Of a stretch of DNA of 64,000 nt, positions 36,701 through 51,700 are shown in pieces. This stretch comes from Rhea pennata (lineage: Eukaryota; Chordata; Aves; Rheiformes; Rheidae): NCBI RefSeq assembly GCF_028389875.1, contig NC_084663.1, positions 116,755,301 through 116,819,300 on the forward strand, given 5' to 3'. How positions within the stretch are numbered: position 1 is the stretch's first letter; each line of letters starts with the position of its first letter. The notes beneath the pieces are model-generated. The model saw only the letters and a list, made by a program, of their open reading frames with translations, had not been told where the DNA came from and made no database searches. Both the position numbers and the translations under genes were made by a program.

Positions 36701-39700
36701 GACACAAAAGAAACTAGCTGTCAGCAAGGGGAGTGCTGGCTGAGCATGCTGCATGGCTCTTACTCCCCACTGGCATATAGCCTGCAGAGAACTACTGCCA
36801 GCAGTTTGCTGTTAAGGCAGATCATGAGGAAACAAGTGCTTGCCTCCCCAGCTTCTATTTCTGCTCTTCTGTGATGCTATAAGTGACTTGCTAGCACAAG
36901 AGATATGAATTTTAATGTTTCTCCAAAATAAAGCAGGGACAACACTATGCGTAGTTCTGAACTGCCAAGGCTCCAATAGATAGGGACGGAAGCAGGCAAT
37001 TTCACACTTAAAAGAAAGACAAGCTCTAAACAACTAAGTTTGTCTTAAAATCAGCATTTCAGTAAGTGAGCTTTGTGCACTTTTTACTCTAAGAAAAAGT
37101 TCGTTTTTATTTTTGAGTGAAAAAAATCAATGCCAAATACTTCTAAGGAAATGAAGTGATTGCAAACCGATTTAGAATAGTCTCTCTCACTGCTGTAATC
37201 CTGTGCATTCCAGAGAGCTCTGTTTGCAGGATCATGGAGGTCAGCAGCACAATCCCCACTGATCTCATACACTCACTTTTCTAATCTTTCATTTGAAATA
37301 CACTATGAGAGCTATAGGTTTTTAAACACTTTTGAAAACTCCACAGTAACCATTCCACATACACAGGCTTTCTTCCACACTCTTTCTTGTTTCAAAGAAA
37401 CTAGGATTACAACTGCTCTCTCACTTTGCAAATAGCAACAAATAGTAACATTTACAAAAGAGGACATAAAACTGTCTTTTTAGCCAAGTTATTTTCATGA
37501 ACTTTCTCACACTATTAAAAAATAAACAAACCAAACTCTCTCATTCTCACACAAGTGCAATAAAAGCATCGCATATTTTATTCTGACAAGCACAATGGCA
37601 TCTTAAAAAAAAAGAAAAAGAACCCTGGGTTGTTGAGTATGCCGAGTAAAGCCACAATGCACAGTTTAGAAGGATGTGCTTTCCTCTGGCAAGCTTTTAA
37701 AGATGGCACAGTTCATTATCAAAGGCCAAGAATCCTACATACTGTACAGTTCTTTCAGCTAAAGTTAAAACAAAATTTCAACTATCATTTTCCAAAAACA
37801 TGAATGATACCTTTTGCTACACTGTCTAGACCAAAAAATTTACTAAATGTGTTTACTGACTTACCTTAACAGAAGACCAAAACTGACGTTGGAAAAACAA
37901 ATAAGGACCAGAGTTCTTGTTTTCTAAGATGCTGGAAAGCAAAAGATTTCTTTAATGAAGAACCAAGACCACTTCTGTTTGAAGCTTGCTGACTTCCTCC
38001 TTTCCCCACACGCAGTTCATTTGTATAAATACTCCCTTCCTTCTTCCACCCAGCCTGTCCTTGCTTAATCCTCCCAGCGTGGTAATGATATTGCTCCTGT
38101 ATCCAGCCAGTGAACCATACAGAGGTATGAGAAAAAAAACTAGCACCTATGGAAGAAAGGCACTGACTTGCAAATAAAGAGGTCTAACATTGTATTTAAA
38201 AGCAAACTTACTTTTTTGGATATAAGGGCATGAATACATCATCATCAAGTGTTCTCCTCATTCTTAGCAACAATGCCTTTAGAAGCATCTGAAACAGATG
38301 TTTTGTTTGTTTTTTCTAAAGAAGTGTCCAAAACACTGTTTAGTAGTTAACCACTGAAATTTTGATTTTAAAAGCAACAAAGTATATTTGTAACTAACAG
38401 TAAAAGGTACACATACTTAAGCATACATATAAATAAAGTATTACAGAAGCCTATGATAATTAAAAATTAGAGTTGAAATTTCATACTTTTCATAAAAATT
38501 GAAGTCAATGTTATGTTTAACCTTATAGTTAAGCTTCACTATACAATTAACTATTGCGAAATCCAGGCTTATGTCCTTTTAATCTTCAGCTAACTTCCCA
38601 CATACATGCATGCTTTGACCTATCTCCTACAGGCAATGCTTTTCTATACATCACATTAGGCGTAGTACTTGAACTTATGACGTAAGTTCTTGTGTTCATA
38701 ACAAAGCAAGCAAATTATGACACAACAGATTTGAAAAGGTTACAAATATCCAAAAAGAAAATTCTAGCTATTATAGCTGACCTTTAAAGCAAATCACAGG
38801 CTACACCTTTGTACTGTTCATATCTCCTTTCATCTCTACTGTAAATTTTGGGCAGACTTCACTGACTAAGTTCCTCCTCCTCCTAATTTACTGCCACTAC
38901 CTGACTCTCTACAACTAACCAACAGAACATCAAATAACAGGCTGTGTTTTCCAATATAGTGTCTTACAAGATATATTCAAATTCCTTAGCTTATTCAAGA
39001 TATTTAAGAAAACAAAAAACAACTTACTTGTGTATTTTTGTTTTCGGCATTCACCACTGAGGGGTATCCATCTACTAGTTTCTGTACAATTGCTACCATC
39101 CTAGATGTTTGTGTTGTAGAAAAAGGATCCCATATATTTTCAGAAATCACTGTAAGAGATTAAAGGATTGCTCAACTTTGCAAGTACTCAGAAACAGGTA
39201 GTAAGGCAGTCAGATGCACAGGACAATCAAGAATTTATAAACAAGTAAAATCTAAAACCATAAACAAGTACTTAAAAAAAAAAACCTATACCTGTTAATT
39301 TAGGCAGAACAACTCTCTCCACAATGGTAGGCAATAGAGAAATATCAGCATCATCTTTTTCTTGCTCCTGTTCTTCACAGCCATAAAACAGCAGCGATTC
39401 AAACCACAACATAGTCTCAAAATCTCGACACTTGCCCTAATAAAATGAATTGAAAAGAGGTCAGATTCCAAAACAGAGATCTGAGGTCAACAATTTTATT
39501 AAAAAAAAAAAAAAAAAAAAAAAGGAGCCTTAAACCTGTTAGAATTCCAGAAGCATGATATACTGAATAACCAGGACAGAACTGCTTTAAAGTTGTTTAC
39601 AAAGTGTTCTAAGCAAGCACAACAATTCGAAAATCCAGTCCTTTTTCTATAGGTGTCAGATATTCACCTATACCTAGACCAAAGGAATCTGGTGTAAGGA

Positions 39701-42700
39701 TTGGCAAGTTACTTCACCTCCTGCCTTGGCTTGCCCACTTCTGAAGCACTGCTATTTCCTCCAGAAACATTGGCAAGCCTGATTCCTGAGAAGTGAATGG
39801 AGAAACAATTTTTCCCAACCAAAACCTGAGAGAGGATGGGATGCAAGGTTAATTTTCCATAGGTCACCCAAATAAACCAATTCATTTTGCAACCACACAA
39901 CCACTAGATCTAATGCAAGAGGAACAGCAGAAATAGGACTGCCTTTTTTGGATAGATGTTACCCTACAGATTTTAACTTCTAATTATACCTGAGACAATT
40001 AAGAGTCCACAGATTAGGGGAAAAGTGAGAAATATGGTCTATTTATATTAGACATTATGAAATTATACTTCCTGGATTAAAAGATCTTTTTGTGAACACC
40101 TTGTAATTTTTCTAACTTAACAAGATGCTCAATAGAGACAGTAACGCACAATGGAGGAACAAACAGTGAAAACTGTTAGATACAAGGATCCTGTATCTTG
40201 TATCCAACTAACTTAAGCTTGTTTTGCCAGCCCAGAAACTCACCTAAAAGTAAAACATGGAGAAGGGAGCATTCACAAAAGCAAGTTTAAGTTTAATGAG
40301 GCCACCTTTCATAGATTTCCCCTCGTTTAGTCACAGTAAATACCCTGAATACCCTCTGAAGACTCTCACTTCCCTCCCTCTGCAGTCAGAGCAGAGGTGG
40401 TAGAAGATCACCTTCTACAAATAATCTCTTAATGGTTAAGAAAGCACACCTCTGAAGAAAGGAGAGAATCAATCATTTGAGACAGGCTGAGATATATGCA
40501 GAAGTTGCTGCTGAATAAGCTGCTAAGTTGATAAGCCATTAAAAAGGGGTAAAAGACAATCTGCCTTATTAGTCTAGTTGCCTAACAAAACAGAGCTTAT
40601 GCACTGTGCCTTGACCTGCCTTCTCCCATCCCCAGTAAAAGACAACACAGCAGAGAAAAAGTAAATTCCTAAAAGTACTGTGAAAATAAGCTACTGACTG
40701 CTGCAAAAATACCCTGTGAGGGCTTTCACTGCAAAGAAGAACAAAGTGGGAGTCAAGTTACCTGAACTGTTTGTCCTGAGGCTACTCATGTCAGCACATA
40801 CATGCAGGCTGGACAACAAACACGTGCCAGGGATACCAGATTGCAGCAGTGCTCTGCTGCTTCTCCCAAGCTGTCTTAATAACTGGGCACTGATACTATG
40901 GGGAGGATTTAAATACTCCAAAATCACTATTTTCACTTAAGTATTCTTTAAATTTAAATGTATTACTGAAGAAGCTGCTTGGCTTTTTGGTCTACAGTAC
41001 TCCTTCATGTGCTAAATTTAACTCTGATCTGCTAGGAATCAGGGAAAAAAAAAACAAAAAACAGGGAACAACAGCCCAGAAACTCATCAGAAAAGCACAT
41101 CACCTTAAGACAGGCACCTGTTTCAAACTTCATACCTAGAAAATGCATTTAAGAGAAGGATATGTCAAAGGTGCAATTCACTTTGTTCTGCACAAGTGTG
41201 AAAGAACTACTATACAAAAGCTTACGTGAAAGTTGTGTGCACAGGACCTTACCTCCAAAGGAGTCCAGATAAGCAGCTGAAGTCTGATTAAAGGGTTAAA
41301 CAGCTTTGGTAAACAGAGACCAATATAAGCATCCTTGTAAGAAGCAAAGTATTTTGAACGCCAAGCTTCAAATTGTGACTTAATACAATCAATGGAATAA
41401 AAGCTTTCCAAAACATCTTCAAAAATTTTGCTGGATTCTTTTAATATACGATCTGGTGAGGAAAATAAAGTCACCGTTAACAAGTTAATCACCTTTTCCC
41501 TGCAATACCTCTTTCAAGATAGATTGTGAAACTAAACTTAACTGCTGCCAACATGAAAGACATCATGTTCTATTCTAAAGATTTTATTACTTCTTCCTCA
41601 AAGTGAGCACATGGGTACTACAACATATACTGTTTTATCACAAAACTTTAAACTTTAGGTTTCAAACACCTCATGCAATGATTTCTAATCCACCAGCAGC
41701 TGGACTGGTGATGAACTGGGTTGCGGTCATATAGATCCACATTATTCTCTTGCCTAACTTCAAAGCTAGTCTTGTGTTTTGGGTGGCAGTTTGGAACAGG
41801 TGACTCCAGGTTCCTTCCAACCCAAACTATTCTAAAACTTTGTTTATCCAAGTGCAGCAGTGCATCTCTGAGACAAGCTGACTGAATCAGCACTCCAGCA
41901 GAGTGGTCTGGCAGACACCACACTAAGCTGCTGAACATGACATATCCATTAGCACTGAGCAACCATTACAGTCCCTTAGCATATTTGCTCTGTTTTATCA
42001 TACAAACAGTTTTCTACGTGGTCCATTTTTTTCCCCTGTATTATATTTTCTCGTTTCTTTGTATTGTTCTCCTCTTGCCTCTTGCACTTCCCTGGGTTAG
42101 TTTTATTTTAGCCAGTTATTTTTTGCTGCGGCCATGCAGTTTTAAATGTTAAGTTACAGCAGTTACCAGCACACAACTAACATCAGTACACACAACAGGC
42201 ATAGAGAGGGCTGAGGGAACATTATGTCATGCAAACGCACTTTTCACACTGGGATCTAAAAAAGATGCTCAGTCTCCAAAAATTTAGCAGACCCAAAGTG
42301 CATCATTCTGTCCCCTATAGCTCACTCTTGATTATGGACTAACATAAGAGCTATGAATGATAAATAAAAGCTTTAGAAATATAATACTTACTCAAGAACT
42401 GATAAAACTCTTACAAGAAAGCTTTCATACACATAAAAGTACCAAGTTACAAAAAGCAATTCGGCCACACTGAATTTTTTTTTATCTGTATCATTTAACT
42501 TAGTGAAGTGAATTATAGAACCTAACAACTCTGAACAGATGCTTTATTTATAAAAGCAGCTCTCTACTTGCATCCACAATTTTGGTGGACCAGCAACTAA
42601 AGGTATGCAGAACATTTCCCCTTTTGAAGGATCCAACTCCTTGACAATTCATTTAAATGCTTCTCTTAATCTGTTCATACTTTGTGTCTCCGCAACCAGC

Positions 42701-45700
42701 TACAGCACTGACTTCAGCATTTTTGTCTCTGGGAAGACTGATTTGCTTTAAACCTATGCAATCACTTCATTTCCCTTAAACTCTCACATTGTAAAGTAAA
42801 AAAGATATTCTTAGATCTCCAAATATTTTTTTAGTACCATAAAGCCCCATTCACTTCTGCAATCCTTTTCCTAGTCCAGAACCATTTCATCTCTCCTCAC
42901 ACACATACTAACTAGCCTGCAGATGTGGTTCTCACTGCTCCTCTTCTCTGCATTTCTTCTAATCTGATTAAGTTCTCCTTAATGAGAGATGGTAATAATT
43001 GTACTCAGGTTCAAGATCAGAAGGTAATAGGATTACCACTACTGCTTTCACAGTAACCTCTAGCATTCCATTTCCCTTTATCTGCTACTGTTAAAGCTGA
43101 CTGTTCCATCAAACTATCTGCACTTCTCAAAAATCTCAGTGTTGCAATTCCCCCAATGCTGAAGAGGCATGAGCTTAACTTAGAACTCCATTCATTGCAT
43201 AATTACTGTAAGTTGCTTTGAGCAAACTAGTCATAAAACTGCAGATGAATTTAAAATCTGTCCACACTACAAGATCTTTCAGCAATCTTTTATAGTCAAC
43301 ATTGTGCTTTAACTTCTGCAAAGTTTGTCAGGCTGTAACAAGAATCTATAAAAATGCTGTCACTGCACTTCTAGACACTTTTGCAAAACTCCAGAATATA
43401 CTTCCTCACAAGCAACAAAAGTTTCCCAAAGCACTGAAATCTTCAAAATTCTACATGTAAAGCAAAATAATGTGTTAGCATATAACCAGTTCTCAGCAGA
43501 TTTTTGGAGAATGATAAATCATGTTCCAAACTGGAAAGAAGACTTTGTATCCACTGAAGATACAAAAGTAGGCCTGAATGAAATAGAAAGCATCTCACTA
43601 CAGATATTTAGTTATCTGCAAACTGCACAACAGGCTGGCATAAAGGAATATCTCAGTCACACTGATGATCCAGCAAGGAAAAATTCCCAGACTTTCTCAA
43701 AATATGGTGAAATATATATATGTGAGGCTGCTTCTGAGCTGACTTTTTTAGTTGATTTTTCTGTATTTTATTACATAAGCCTCAGCAGTTTTTCTAACCT
43801 CGCTCCATATTGAAGTTCGTAATATCCGTTGAAGTTTCCTCATCATCACTGGAAAGGCCTTCTAGGTGATCAGCCATCTTCCCAGTTTGCTCTCTTGCTT
43901 GCCTACGACGGGCTCTGAAAAGGTGCAGCAGCATGAAACAGCTATTACATTGTTTCCTCTACAATAAACAGACTTGCTTAAGCTTGTCCTAACTTCTAAT
44001 GTAAGGAGTGAAAACGACTTTGACTATTTTGCTGTCTCAAGAAGAGGAGGAAAAGAAACCAGGAGAGATCATGTGGATACTGAATGAGTTTATTATATTC
44101 TCTTTCAGTGATTTAAACCAGCATTACTTAAAATGCCCACTTATTTAGTACTTTTATATGGTAAGAGGGGCTAGTTAGGGATACCCCTGCCCAGCATGCC
44201 AGCTTAAGTATTTTCTCCCTTCCCTATTGCTTCTGTCTAGTTTGTAAGCCCTCTAGGAAAGGAGCAGATCTTCCTGTCTGCATTAGTGTGTCACACAGGA
44301 CACCTGCACCACTTGTGATCGTATTCTGCAAGCTGGCCAAGAGTCTAAGGCACAAGAAACCTCAGCACTCTACCTTCTAGCCTCTCTTTCTGCAGTCCGC
44401 CGCTTCACTTGTTCTTGATAGAGTGCTCTGTCTCGTCCAAAAGAATCAAGATTTGGTGCCATCAGTGCTTTATCTGTAAAATTATATTGACGAAAATTAA
44501 AACGCTTGCCCACAATTATATAATGTGTTGTAGGCAGTTTCATAAGAACCCTTTACCTACTCAACACTGAGTTGTAATCTGAAGTAGAAACTCGAGATTT
44601 TCAAAAAGATGCACCCTAAAGTCTGAATTCAGAAGTCTAGAGGTTAAAAGAGGAAGTAATGGAGTTTGGGAAAATCTCCACTTAAACAGAACACTGTTTT
44701 CACCATACTTCACTCTTGTCCCTCTTACAACAAGGCTCAACTATAAAGTAAACAGTTTTAATAGAAACTGCTTAAATTGAAGGGTCCAAGAAAAAAAATG
44801 CTGCTTACATAAATGCGTTCAGCATATACATCTTTTGAAAATAAAGTGAACAAAAATGAAGGCAGAGAAGGCAGAAATCTATTCACATGGTATCGCTCAC
44901 CAAAAGCAAGTTTGTATTCTTTAGATTACCCGAAATCTCAAATGCATCAAAATCTACCAAAAAAAAAAAACACCTCTCCCCTCCCCTTTTTAACCAGCAA
45001 TTCAATACAGGCCATTGTGATCTCAGAAAACAATACAGCTGATCAGCGAAGCTGATGAGCAACCATCAGGCAGGCCTAAAAAAGTTTCCAGTTTATCCTT
45101 TTCAGGTAAATTCTTAGAAGTGGAATGACTATTAGGCAGCACTCAAGTCCAACCATTAAAATATAAATATGAAAATTTAAGCAAATGCCTATCCAAATTA
45201 CAGGAGTAGATTTACATGTTCTAACTAAATTTATTTACAAATCCATCATTAAAAAACATTAATGATGATCTATGTCATTACTATAATTCTATAAAAGAAA
45301 TACTAAAAACTTTAACATATAGATGAAACCATCATTTGTCCAATGTTTTAAAATGTTATTCAAAGCTGAGCTACATGTCTTAAAAAAAAAAGTTGGCAGA
45401 CAAATTTAAATCCACTTCTAGCCCATTAGTAATATTCTGACACATTGTATGAAAAGCAGATTGCCTGTGTCTGCAACAAACATCAAATTCAGACTGGCAT
45501 CTTTTCCTAGCTTCTGTGATAATTTAGAGGACAGAACTGAACTATTTCAAGAGAGTCCATTCTCGGGACTCCCAGATATACAGATAATATTGCCCTTTAA
45601 AACCCAACCTCTACAATGACAAATTACTCCTATCCCACAATCTCATTCCAACATAATCCATTTAAGCTTTTTTTAAGAAACTGTTTACAGTACACTAGGC

Positions 45701-48700
45701 TTCTTATCCTCACAACAGCATTTTCATGGTTAAACTGCAAGGGCTGCAGGTAATGCCTGGGGCTCCAAATAAAAGGAGCATTTACACTCACGATTCTTGT
45801 AAAGGAACAACCAGCTCTGATGTGCTAAAGCTTTAATACAAGCTCAGTAAATTATTTGTAATGGTATTTACAAAACTTTGTCTCTGCACACATCACAACA
45901 GATTAGGAAACAGCTTTTATTATTGAATTTCAGGTCAGCAGTAGCCCAGAAGGATATCCATTTTTAAAGACAGGAGGCTCTCCAAAACTGAAAGGAGACC
46001 ACTATTAATGGGACATCTACCCATCATTTAATGCTGGACTATATGTTCCTCCTCAAAGGAATGTGTATTTTCATCCAAGTTACTGTTTACATTTTTGTAG
46101 AGTTTTACATAATGAAGAGGGATCATCACAAGAAAACTCCTCAGTAAGAATCCCCTATCCTGACACTCACAACAAGAGGGTGTTTTAACTGGCTAATTTT
46201 AAGACATATTTTGTGCACAGGATCACTTTATATTTGTCTCATTTTTACAATGGTGACAGCCTCTTCCAAATCCTTAATAGTTAGATGTCTAAAGTGAAAT
46301 ACTTCAGCTGCCTACAGAATAATGTAAAAAAACAACTCTCTAGCACAATTCTTCATGGCTTTGTATAGAATTAGCTGTAGATGTTACAGGAAATTTACAA
46401 ATTCAACTAGCTCAAAATAAAGGTCCTGACAAAAGCAGAAAATCCGGAGTCACGCTGCTACTCCTATCACCACCACCACTACTCATACATTTTGAGTGCT
46501 AGGAAAGAGAAAATATAATTAAGATTGACAGAAAGGAGAGATGAAGTCAGAGTTAGAGTAGCTTTGAATGTAAAGCAAAACAGATCAAAACACTTTTAAT
46601 CTAAACTTGCTTCTACCCATCTCAAAAGGACAAGCTTTAAGACAGTCATACTTTAACATTTACATTTAAATTAAGCCATACTAAGTAACAAGGTTGTTTA
46701 ATGAATAATAAAAACCTTCAAGATGGACTGACTTGAATGGCTTGAAAACTCCGAAGATTCATCTTTAATATCATCTTGTCGTCTTTGGACAAGGCGGGAA
46801 GCTCGCTGTTTGTACAGCTGGTGCATTGCAGATTCAAGTTCATTAATCAGAGGCACCTGTAAAAATACAACACACTACGTAATATCAAATTCTTCAGGTG
46901 CTTAGTTTTCTGGGGTACCGTACTATTCCGAAGCATAACGCTGTCACTGTACTTCTAGCAGCACAAAGTGTTTTCTTTTACTCGTTTGTATCATTTGGAC
47001 CTTTCAACTTGAAGAAAAAGCATGCATTTAACAATGCTGGTAGCTTTGAACTGTAGCAGTAATGTTCTGAAAGTAATTTCTGTTGACTGAATGAGTCTGC
47101 ACAGTAGGACAATTGTTTTAGAGTGTAAAATGTAATTTCAAGTACTCTTTGTGAATTTCTGACTGTATTTCAGTATTGTGCCAAGCTAATCGTTACAATT
47201 CAGACCCCATTATTTCCACTTGATTTTTAAACCAGAGTATAGTAACATTCTATTAGTTTAATGAGAAAACAGTCTGACTCTATGCAGTGAAAAAGAAAGG
47301 CATAAATCTAACCTCCTGAAGTTAGTGGGTTTTATTTTGCTACACTTATTAGCACATTATTCCAATAGGTACTTCAATTCAATTAAGTTCTACTCAAGCC
47401 TGTCATTAAAATCAAAACCGTACAATTCTTGTGAGTTATGCATTAGGTATAACCTTTGATACAGACTTAAGCTAAATCAGATCTGCTATTCTTTCTTAAA
47501 AAACGTAGATGAAATTTTAGTAGCAACTGTAGCAAAAATATCTATCACAGCAACTAGGAATTTCTGGACATTAGATAGCAGATTTGCTGCGTACTTTTGC
47601 AGATTCATTTCTTGGGACAAGCTGAAATTAGATCATTACAAATATTCAAATGTAACACAGAACTTTTCACAAACTCTTAATTTGGAAAGGTTTAATTCAG
47701 CTGTTTTTGGCATGAACACTTATGCTGTGTTCTCCTTACCTGCAAGACATATGTTTAGTCCATAGTCTTCCATTTTTTAGCTCAAATATTTCATTGCTGC
47801 CTACCATCCAAGATTATTGGATTTTTTTTAAAATAAGAAAATAAAATAATAAATAGTTTGCTGATCTAATTTAGAACAAGACATCACTAGATATTAAAAA
47901 TACCCCTGCAGCAAAATCTAAAATTATGAGATTATATGTGCAGGCCATTTCAGCTATCCAAGAATGATAAATCAGAGAAGATATTAAAAGCAAAAAATTA
48001 TTAGCTCTTTGGGATATAAGTTGAACTACAAGGACCACCCCCCCCCAAAAAAAAAAATGCATGCAACTGCATACCAACTCCAAATATATAGGATGTTTTT
48101 AGGGGAAAGAATAGGGTGCTGAGGAAGACAAGAGAAAGAGGGAAGATCCCAGAGTTGGAAGTCTAAATTCAGAATTTAATACAATTTTGAAAACAGATTC
48201 AGTCAAACAATGTATTAGTTTTACTGTAGTTTGTCACAGAAGTTTCTTCTTGTAAATATCTAAAGGGAATTCTAAAATTGAAAAGTTAAATTTTTTTTTG
48301 AAATAACACCTAGATTTTTTTCTGTAACCACCCCGAGTTTCTTTCTACAATTGCCTCAGCATTAAAACTCAGCTACACATTCAAATATGTGACTCTACTA
48401 AAAATATTTTCCATTTACAACCTAAGAAACTTAGAAGTTATTCTTTTACAGTCAATACTGTGGTTGATGAGCAACTGACAACTTCACTACCTACTATAAT
48501 GTTACAATCTTCATTCAATCATTGCGTTTAGTTTAGTCGATACTTTAAAATCACTGATTTTTTAAAAAAAAATTTACTATCAATGTAAACAGTGTAAGAG
48601 AAAAAATGCAAAGGTTTCAGAACATTTAGACCACAAAGTACTTTAACCTACAATTCCCCACAGTGTGTTCTGAAAGACTGCTTTTGCAGGTAGATAACAG

Positions 48701-51700
48701 TCACCTAACCATGTTGTCAAAGGTTAGCTAAGAAAAGTTTAGTCCTTCCCTATCTCTTGTATGTTCTTAGATTCAAAAAGCAAAGACACTATTAGCACTT
48801 TCTAGCCTTCTCAAAAAGCATAATTTTGACAACATAACTACTGGTCGTGCAAGTATCCTTCATTCCATTGATTTTTATAATCTACAAGAAAAAAAACATA
48901 CAAGATTTGACATTTCTATTGCCTGTCTTTAAAATTTGCACAATAGTTTCCTCATTATACTCTCCATTGCACTTTAGCAATGAGCAACTCAAGTCTAACA
49001 TTCAGAATTTCTTCAAAATAACACAAACAAAACTGTTTGGTTTGGGAGGGGATGGGACATGAAGAGTTAAACATGTAGAAGGGGTGTAGAAATAAGATGG
49101 TGGGAGAAGAAACTCCACTTTACAATAATACTTCTTGTTTTTCAAAACTCAATCAATGAACATACATAAAAACTCTAGGAGAGTGGACTCTTTCTGAATG
49201 TGACAAGTGTATTATGATCATATTAGTGCTTGTTCAGCAAAACACTTTCTCACCAGGCCACTATCAATGTGAATTTGACTAACATGGTCATAACCAGGCC
49301 TAACAAAACAAACAAAAAGCGCTGAAGTATCATACGAGGGAAGGTCCTATTTTTTTATATATATACAAAAAAGTGTGGGTTTTTTAATGCATACATACAT
49401 ATACACACACACACACACTGCATATATGTGTATATACACACACATATATATTTTATATAAATATATAAAAATATTTAAAGCAAATGTCTGTGTGGTGTGC
49501 CTATGTGTATTTGTAACCACACACAGACACTTGCTTTAAATAGCAAAATTGCCAGTACCACAGGTTCTACAGAAAAGTTGAAGATAGTTTACCTCTACAG
49601 GAAGATTATCTTCCTATTGCATTTTATTACTTTATTTAAATAATAATAAAAAATATTACTTTTGTTCCCCCTCCCCTCCTCAGAAAAAAAACAAGTAAAA
49701 GAAAAAACACAAAAACTTGCTGTGTCCTGTGGGCTACTGTTTTTGAATTTCACAGTACTTTCATCATGCTGAAAGTACTGAATTCCAAAACAGATTATAT
49801 GGCCAAAGAAGTGAGGAATACATAGAATTTTATAGTTAGTGTAATGCTCCAGTTAAATTGATCACATCACAGCCTAATTCTGCAACTCACTGTGCATACA
49901 GGTACTTCAGCAACATCCAAACGAAACCAGTAAAACTCTGAACGCCCTTAAGAAGCACTAGATTGATAAAAAGCACATCTGAAAAAAAGTTCACGGGACT
50001 GGCATTTGGGGTATTTTTGGAGGGTACAAATGTAGCACCCTTAGAAGAACAGCCACCAGGAGATCAAAGGCACACTGTAAGAAAGCAACTTAGCAAGCCT
50101 GTTTGTTGAACTATCAGCAGCTAATCTGTTGCATTATGGCTAGAATTGATTTCCTAGTATAGCTAGACAGGTCTTCTACAAACCGAACTGCAATTGTAAC
50201 ATTAGTAATAGTAAACTTCCCTGGTTTATATGAAATTTAGAAGACTAAAAGGCTTGGTTTATGCCCATAATGGTGCTTTTTAAAACAACTGGTTTAAACA
50301 AAGTATTTTTAGCAAGACAGTGTGGACAGTCATACAGACAACACCCATGCACAGCCTACACTTACTACAACAGAACTCTTAACAAAAGGTGCTTTAAAAA
50401 ACAAATGCTGAATAGAGATACAGGTATTTCACTTGTCTTCTGGAATACAAATTCATTTAAGAAGCAAAAATATGAATAGTTATCTCTAAATAAGAACTTA
50501 GGCACCTGGGCCACCAGCACTGATAGAGCAGCAAAGAAGTCATTTTTATTTTCCATGATTAGCTAGCACCAATACAGGCTCAGGAATACTGCTTCTTCAA
50601 TGAACAGCATTTATTATAACTAACCAATGAGCTGAGTGAATTAACTGGTCCACACTTCCATGGGTTTGTTCATGGCTGATGGTGATTCTCTAGTTTACAG
50701 GTTTGAAGATGAGTATTTCCCAAGACCATTAATATTGGACAACTACTGTATAATTGATTAGCAACCAGAATGCTTCTGTTTTCTTCTTCCTCCCCTACCA
50801 AGATAAGTGAAGGAGAACAGTAACTTTAACTACTCAACTCACGTAATTCTGGCAGCTAACATAGTAAGACAATACCGTACTACTGTATCACGTAAGTCAG
50901 AAGATAACAAAGAAATAGTCTGTATGCTAACTGAATTTTAAAGTTTCTGTAATGAGTTAAAATATTTACCAGATTTTAAAAGTTCATATAAAAACAACCC
51001 ATTTAATTTAACTATTTACATCAAACTAAGTAATTAAATCATAATGAATAGCATAAGGAAGAGAGACTAAGCTTTCAAGTTAGAAATACACAGGAGGATT
51101 GTACTACAAAGACATACTTTTATGTTTGGGTGGCTTCAGCCAGCAACAGTAGTTTTAGAACTTTTTTCCTCCAGATACCACAGTATTACCAAACATGTGA
51201 AATTGTTTGGCAGGAGGAAGTTTACAATAACACACAAAATATGAACCTTTGTTACTGTGTTTATAAAGCGTTCCAGAAACTAGCAGTGTTGTAATTCACC
51301 CCATTTTTTTTGGCCAACTATTTGTTAACCTGATACCCAATGTATGCAAAAAGCAGAATCTGAGTGAAGTTCAAGTGCCGTATCATTTACCATAATGCTA
51401 AAGATAGATAGCCTAAAAACATTTTTAGATTATCTAAAGTCAGCATTACGTTTCAACAGGAAACCACTGGTCTGTCCTACTGTAAAAGAGAGCTTTTTTG
51501 ATAGCTAATTTAGCACGATGAAAAGTTATCTTTTCAACACTTGAATAACCAAACCTTTAGAAGAAAATGTTCTCAGGGGACTTTTGAAAAAAGGGAGCTG
51601 CGTTGTTTGGCATGTACTATGATTCCCTATTTTTTTTTTAAATTGAAAAAAGATGAATGTTTTTGCATCCTTACCTTTTCACTGAAACACTCAAGCAAGT

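Larger units (their letters stand above)
46857..51674. other. PAXBP1 intron 7 (4.8 kb)
   Basis: It contains the compound microsatellite and the hairpin at 49384-49541. No exon-like segment was recognised. Confidence 0.7.
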
